Program-made: the position numbers and the translations under genes
DNA from: Actinomycetota bacterium
Lineage (GTDB): Bacteria; Actinomycetota; Actinomycetes; S36-B12; UBA5976
Reading direction: 5' to 3'
DNA: 14,856 nt
NCBI GenBank assembly: GCA_026392535.1
Contig: JAPLBX010000077.1
Location: 5,605-20,460 of the forward strand
In this document: positions 12,810 through 14,856 of the stretch, one piece after another
Position numbering within the stretch: the first letter of the stretch is position 1
How the letters are laid out: each line of letters starts with the position of its first letter
The notes under the pieces: model-generated
The model's database searches: none
What the model saw: the letters and a program-made list of their open reading frames with translations, nothing else
Told to the model about the DNA's origin: nothing

Positions 12810-13102
12810 GCAGCTGCGGAGCACCGGAAGTGGCTAACGAAGTAGATCCTGCTCTGTTGCTAACTCAAGCAATCATTGAAGGGCGAGTTTGCCTCGGGGA
12901 AAATCCGGCAACCGGTTATGCACGTTTGCATGACGCGGGCGGGGATTTTGTTGCTGAAGTACCTTTGAATGCCAACGGTCAGTATCGGTTCTTCGCACGT
13001 CCGGCCACTTGGACTGTCAAAGTTCTAGTGCCTGGAAAGAGTGCTGAAAAGCAGGTTGTTGTGCAATCAGTAGGTGCAACGAAACTGGAATTTTCACTCT
13101 AA
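12806..13102 (+). CDS. sseC: DUF1416 protein SseC
   Basis: A 98-residue protein of the DUF1416 family. It starts MSSCGAP, then has IIEGRV, GYARLHDAGGDFVAEVPLNANGQYRFFARPATWTVKVL, a carboxypeptidase-regulatory-like beta fold. In mycobacteria the homologue (sseC) always follows the thiosulfate sulfurtransferase and is linked to sulfur metabolism, though its biochemical role is not known. The N-terminal Cys-Gly might be a sulfur acceptor; this is speculation. The start overlaps the sulfurtransferase stop by 4 nt, so expression is coupled. No terminator follows. Confidence 0.88.
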   Translation: MSSCGAPEVANEVDPALLLTQAIIEGRVCLGENPATGYARLHDAGGDFVAEVPLNANGQYRFFARPATWTVKVLVPGKSAEKQVVVQSVGATKLEFSL

Positions 13103-13143
13103 TTTCGCACAAAATCTAGTTAGCAGACCAATAAAGACGGCGG

Positions 13144-13149
13144 TAGGCT
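13144..13149 (+). promoter_or_regulatory. Possible -10 for the small membrane protein operon
   Basis: TAGGCT fits TANNNT and places the start about at the ATG at 13157, consistent with a leaderless message. The sequence is part of a small inverted repeat TAGGC-TTGA-GCCTA (13144-13157). No Shine-Dalgarno is present before the ATG. Confidence 0.4.
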
Positions 13150-13156
13150 TGAGCCT

Positions 13157-13255
13157 ATGGAACATTTCTTTACTGGTCTGCTAGTTATTTGTTCGGGTGC
13201 AATTGCCTGGTTTTCGGTCTATGTTTTATACAAATTGTTTAAGGGTCAAAATTAA
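13157..13255 (+). CDS. 32-residue single-pass membrane peptide
   Basis: A short gene of 33 codons. The product starts MEHFFTGLLVICSG and is one hydrophobic helix (about residues 5-26) ending in a basic tail YKLFKGQN. Its TAA overlaps the ATG of the FABP-like gene (TAATG), a classic termination-reinitiation arrangement, and the FABP-like gene lacks another ribosome binding site. A -10-like TAGGCT lies just upstream, so it may be translated from a leaderless mRNA. I do not recognise a family. The tight coupling and the membrane character argue that it is real. It may be a membrane peptide or act mainly as a coupling leader. Confidence 0.6.
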   Translation: MEHFFTGLLVICSGAIAWFSVYVLYKLFKGQN

Positions 13256-13776
13256 TGTCTGAAGAAGTTCAACTTCTTGCCGGAGTCCATCCAGAGATTG
13301 CACACTTGTCATGGATGGTCGGCACTTGGTCGGGTATTGGTTATTTCGAGCCATTTGGCGCGGAGCACCGCAAGTTTGAAGAAGTTATTGAATTCTCCTC
13401 AACTGGTGAAAAACCTGAAATGCAATTTCGCGCAAAAAGCTGGTGGCTAGGCGAAGATGATGCACGCGGTGAAGTTTTTCGTGAAGAAGCTGGCCTTTGG
13501 GTTGGTGGATCTTCAAATGCGGTTCGTTTAGAACTGAGTGCAACCACAGATCACAACTTATGGACTGGTTCAACAATTGTCTCGGGATTACAAAACGCAA
13601 CAATCACTGGCGCACATATGGTTTTGCAAGCAGTTGATGAAGCATCAGGAATTTTGCCAACAGCGGGCACTCGCACTTATGGACTTGTCAACGAACAACT
13701 TATGTCAGTATTTGAATTTGGTATTGAAGGCTCGAAAGACATCGACAAGATGTGGTCACAATTGAGGCGCTTGTGA
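13255..13776 (+). CDS. FABP-like / nitrobindin-fold protein (DUF1794)
   Basis: A 173-residue beta-barrel protein of the actinobacterial FABP-like (DUF1794) family, the type solved for M. tuberculosis Rv0813c. The first strand motif is HLSWMVGTWSGIGYF (17-31) with GxWxGxG; RTYGLVNEQLMSVFEFG is near the end. Relatives with the nitrobindin fold bind heme through a C-terminal His in a P-H-L-S/A-x-x-L-x-R pattern. Here the corresponding end reads IDKMWSQLRRL and seems to have Lys in place of that His, so heme binding may be lost; the alignment is by eye. A hydrophobic ligand is an alternative. The start is coupled (TAATG) to the small peptide and the stop (TGATG) to the Fur-family gene. Confidence 0.87.
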   Translation: MSEEVQLLAGVHPEIAHLSWMVGTWSGIGYFEPFGAEHRKFEEVIEFSSTGEKPEMQFRAKSWWLGEDDARGEVFREEAGLWVGGSSNAVRLELSATTDHNLWTGSTIVSGLQNATITGAHMVLQAVDEASGILPTAGTRTYGLVNEQLMSVFEFGIEGSKDIDKMWSQLRRL

Positions 13777-14207
13777 TGGAAGATTGGGATCGCAGACTTC
13801 GCGCTCACGGCTACCGAATCACGCCACAGCGTCAACTTGTTTTAAGTGCTGTCTACACATTGCGTCATGGAACTCCAGATGAAGTTTTAGCTGAAGTTCA
13901 ACGCCATGCAAGTGGGGTTAACCTCTCAACGATTTATCGGGCGATTGAAGTGCTTGAAGAAGTAGGACTTGTAACTCATTCACATATTGGTCATGGCGCT
14001 CCCACTTATCACGCTATAGATTCCCATACGCATATCCACTTGGCTTGCGATGGCTGTGGCACGGTGGAATCTATATCTGCAGACATCATGGAACCGCTTG
14101 TTCGCAGCCTGCGAGCCGATAAAGGATATGAAGTTGATGTTTCACACGTTGCGTTTCATGGCCGTTGCCGCAAATGTGTTGAAACAGGTAACAGTGGCAA
14201 ACACTAA
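13776..14207 (+). CDS. nur: Fur-family metalloregulator, Nur-like
   Basis: A 143-residue Fur-family repressor. The winged helix spans 1-80, with RITPQRQLVL, SGVNLSTIYRAIEVLEEVGLV and GAPTYH. The residues that bind metal in Streptomyces Nur have equivalents: His31, His84/86/88 (SHTHIHL) for the M-site and His68/His70 (VTHSHIGHG) plus His124 for the nickel site. Two cysteine pairs, CDGC (91-94) and CRKC (131-134), could bind structural zinc. Nur represses nickel uptake and a superoxide dismutase gene; calling this protein nickel-specific is inference from motif and location next to FABP and ygfZ. The ATG at 13776 overlaps the FABP-like stop by one base; a longer frame from 13752 is less likely. 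Confidence 0.8.
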   Translation: MEDWDRRLRAHGYRITPQRQLVLSAVYTLRHGTPDEVLAEVQRHASGVNLSTIYRAIEVLEEVGLVTHSHIGHGAPTYHAIDSHTHIHLACDGCGTVESISADIMEPLVRSLRADKGYEVDVSHVAFHGRCRKCVETGNSGKH

Positions 14208-14209
14208 AA

Positions 14210-14856
14210 ATGCCTAATTCAGATTCACTCCCTAATTCACATTCACTTCCTAATTCACTGGCAATTCCAGGTGCAGTCCCACCACCTACTCAAACTGTAG
14301 ATTCCGAAGTTGCTTGGCATTTCGGTGATCCATTTGCAGAACAAAGAAAATTAATTTCCGGTGATGGCAGCGTGGACCAATCACATCGCGGAGTAATTTC
14401 AATCACCGGTACTGATGCAAAGATATTTCTTAATTCACTAACCACCCAAGAACTTTTGACTATTCAATCTGGGGATAGCGCGATCACATTGGATTTAAAT
14501 CCGCAGGGTTTTGTTCAAAACGAATTGCATGTGATTGCCGATGAAGAAACACTTTGGATCACGACAGAAGCTAATGCCAAAGATTCCTTGCTCGCCTATC
14601 TGCAAAAAATGAAATTCAGATCCCAAATTGAGATTGTGGATGTGACGCAAGATTTTGCTGTTGTTTGGCAGCCGAAGAATGAGAAACATGAAAAGTTTTT
14701 AAGTTGGCTTTCACCATTTAGCTGGAATGCACGTGAAATCTTGGTGCCAAGAAATCAATTGCTAGAAGTGCTTGGCGATAAGCCAAGTGGTATGTGGGCA
14801 TACGAAGCTTTACGGGTTGAGGCGCTGGTGCCCCGGATTGGGTTTGAAACCGATCA
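14210..14856 (+). CDS. ygfZ: YgfZ / folate-binding Fe-S cluster maintenance protein, 3' end outside window
   Basis: The first 215 codons of a GcvT-like folate-binding protein; the frame is open to the window end. After a repetitive start it has AIPGAV, WHFGDPFAEQRKLISGDGSVDQSHRGVISITGTDAKIFLNSL split over residues of about 17-75, LNPQGFVQNELHVIADEE, and ALRVEALVPRIGFETD, all typical of actinobacterial YgfZ. The signature KGCYxGQ would lie beyond the end. YgfZ helps assemble or repair certain [4Fe-4S] enzymes using tetrahydrofolate. The ATG at 14210 is 2 nt after the nur stop with no strong ribosome binding site, so coupling is likely. The N-terminal SLPNS repeats are unlike relatives and are probably dispensable. 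Confidence 0.88.
   Translation, partial: MPNSDSLPNSHSLPNSLAIPGAVPPPTQTVDSEVAWHFGDPFAEQRKLISGDGSVDQSHRGVISITGTDAKIFLNSLTTQELLTIQSGDSAITLDLNPQGFVQNELHVIADEETLWITTEANAKDSLLAYLQKMKFRSQIEIVDVTQDFAVVWQPKNEKHEKFLSWLSPFSWNAREILVPRNQLLEVLGDKPSGMWAYEALRVEALVPRIGFETD
14213..14266 (+). repeat. Three-copy 18-nt tandem repeat at the ygfZ start
   Basis: Units begin at 14213, 14231 and 14249, each with CCTAATTCA, the first two continuing to a similar TTCACTC/TTCACTT. They encode PNSDSL, PNSHSL and PNSLAI at the N-terminus of YgfZ. The period keeps the reading frame. Confidence 0.85.

Noticed and set aside
14495..14689. Minus-strand frame opposite ygfZ
   Set aside because: It is antisense to clear YgfZ homology and has no initiation signals.

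Overview
The window looks like a chromosomal segment of a low-GC, streamlined actinobacterium. The lineage evidence is a mycothiol synthase, an atypical GlnR, a WhiB-family protein and the conserved actinobacterial run thioredoxin / DUF4395 / sulfurtransferase / DUF1416 / FABP-like / Fur-family / YgfZ. Moderate base composition, very short intergenic gaps, 1-4 nt start/stop overlaps and several apparently leaderless starts fit freshwater lineages such as Nanopelagicales (acI). That placement is an inference.

Left part (1-2532): a GT4 glycogen (maltose-1-phosphate) synthase abuts an EamA-type permease. A short, very acidic secreted protein converges on the permease with a 4-nt overlap.

Accessory-looking part (2533-4082): a stretch of about 870 nt with no confident gene. 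It holds an EF-hand-like coding remnant, two strong tandem rho-independent terminators, a weak small reading frame, a three-copy 18-nt tandem repeat and a GC-rich block able to form mutually exclusive hairpins. It leads into a WhiB protein with a C-terminal helix-turn-helix and a small cysteine-rich protein. This is the least explained region of the window.

Middle (4087-7287): a minus-strand set PAC2 -> CapA-like lipoprotein -> ABM-domain protein. Head to head with PAC2 lies an alpha/beta hydrolase lacking its N-terminal part, with a perfect 16-nt inverted repeat at the junction. The hydrolase stop codon overlaps the 3' end of a tRNA-Lys(TTT) gene, which has a recognisable promoter.

Right part (7319-14856): the threonylcarbamoyl-AMP synthase gene converges on glnR-mshD (nitrogen regulator and mycothiol synthase). 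Divergent from these is an alpha/beta hydrolase-thioredoxin pair. Next comes a 22-codon leader peptide ending in two cysteine codons, which probably controls the sulfur genes DUF4395, sulfurtransferase and sseC by cysteine-responsive attenuation. A 32-residue membrane peptide, a FABP/nitrobindin-like protein, a Nur-like Fur regulator and an incomplete YgfZ follow, all tightly coupled. The theme is thiol and sulfur handling, nitrogen and metal regulation, and Fe-S cluster maintenance.
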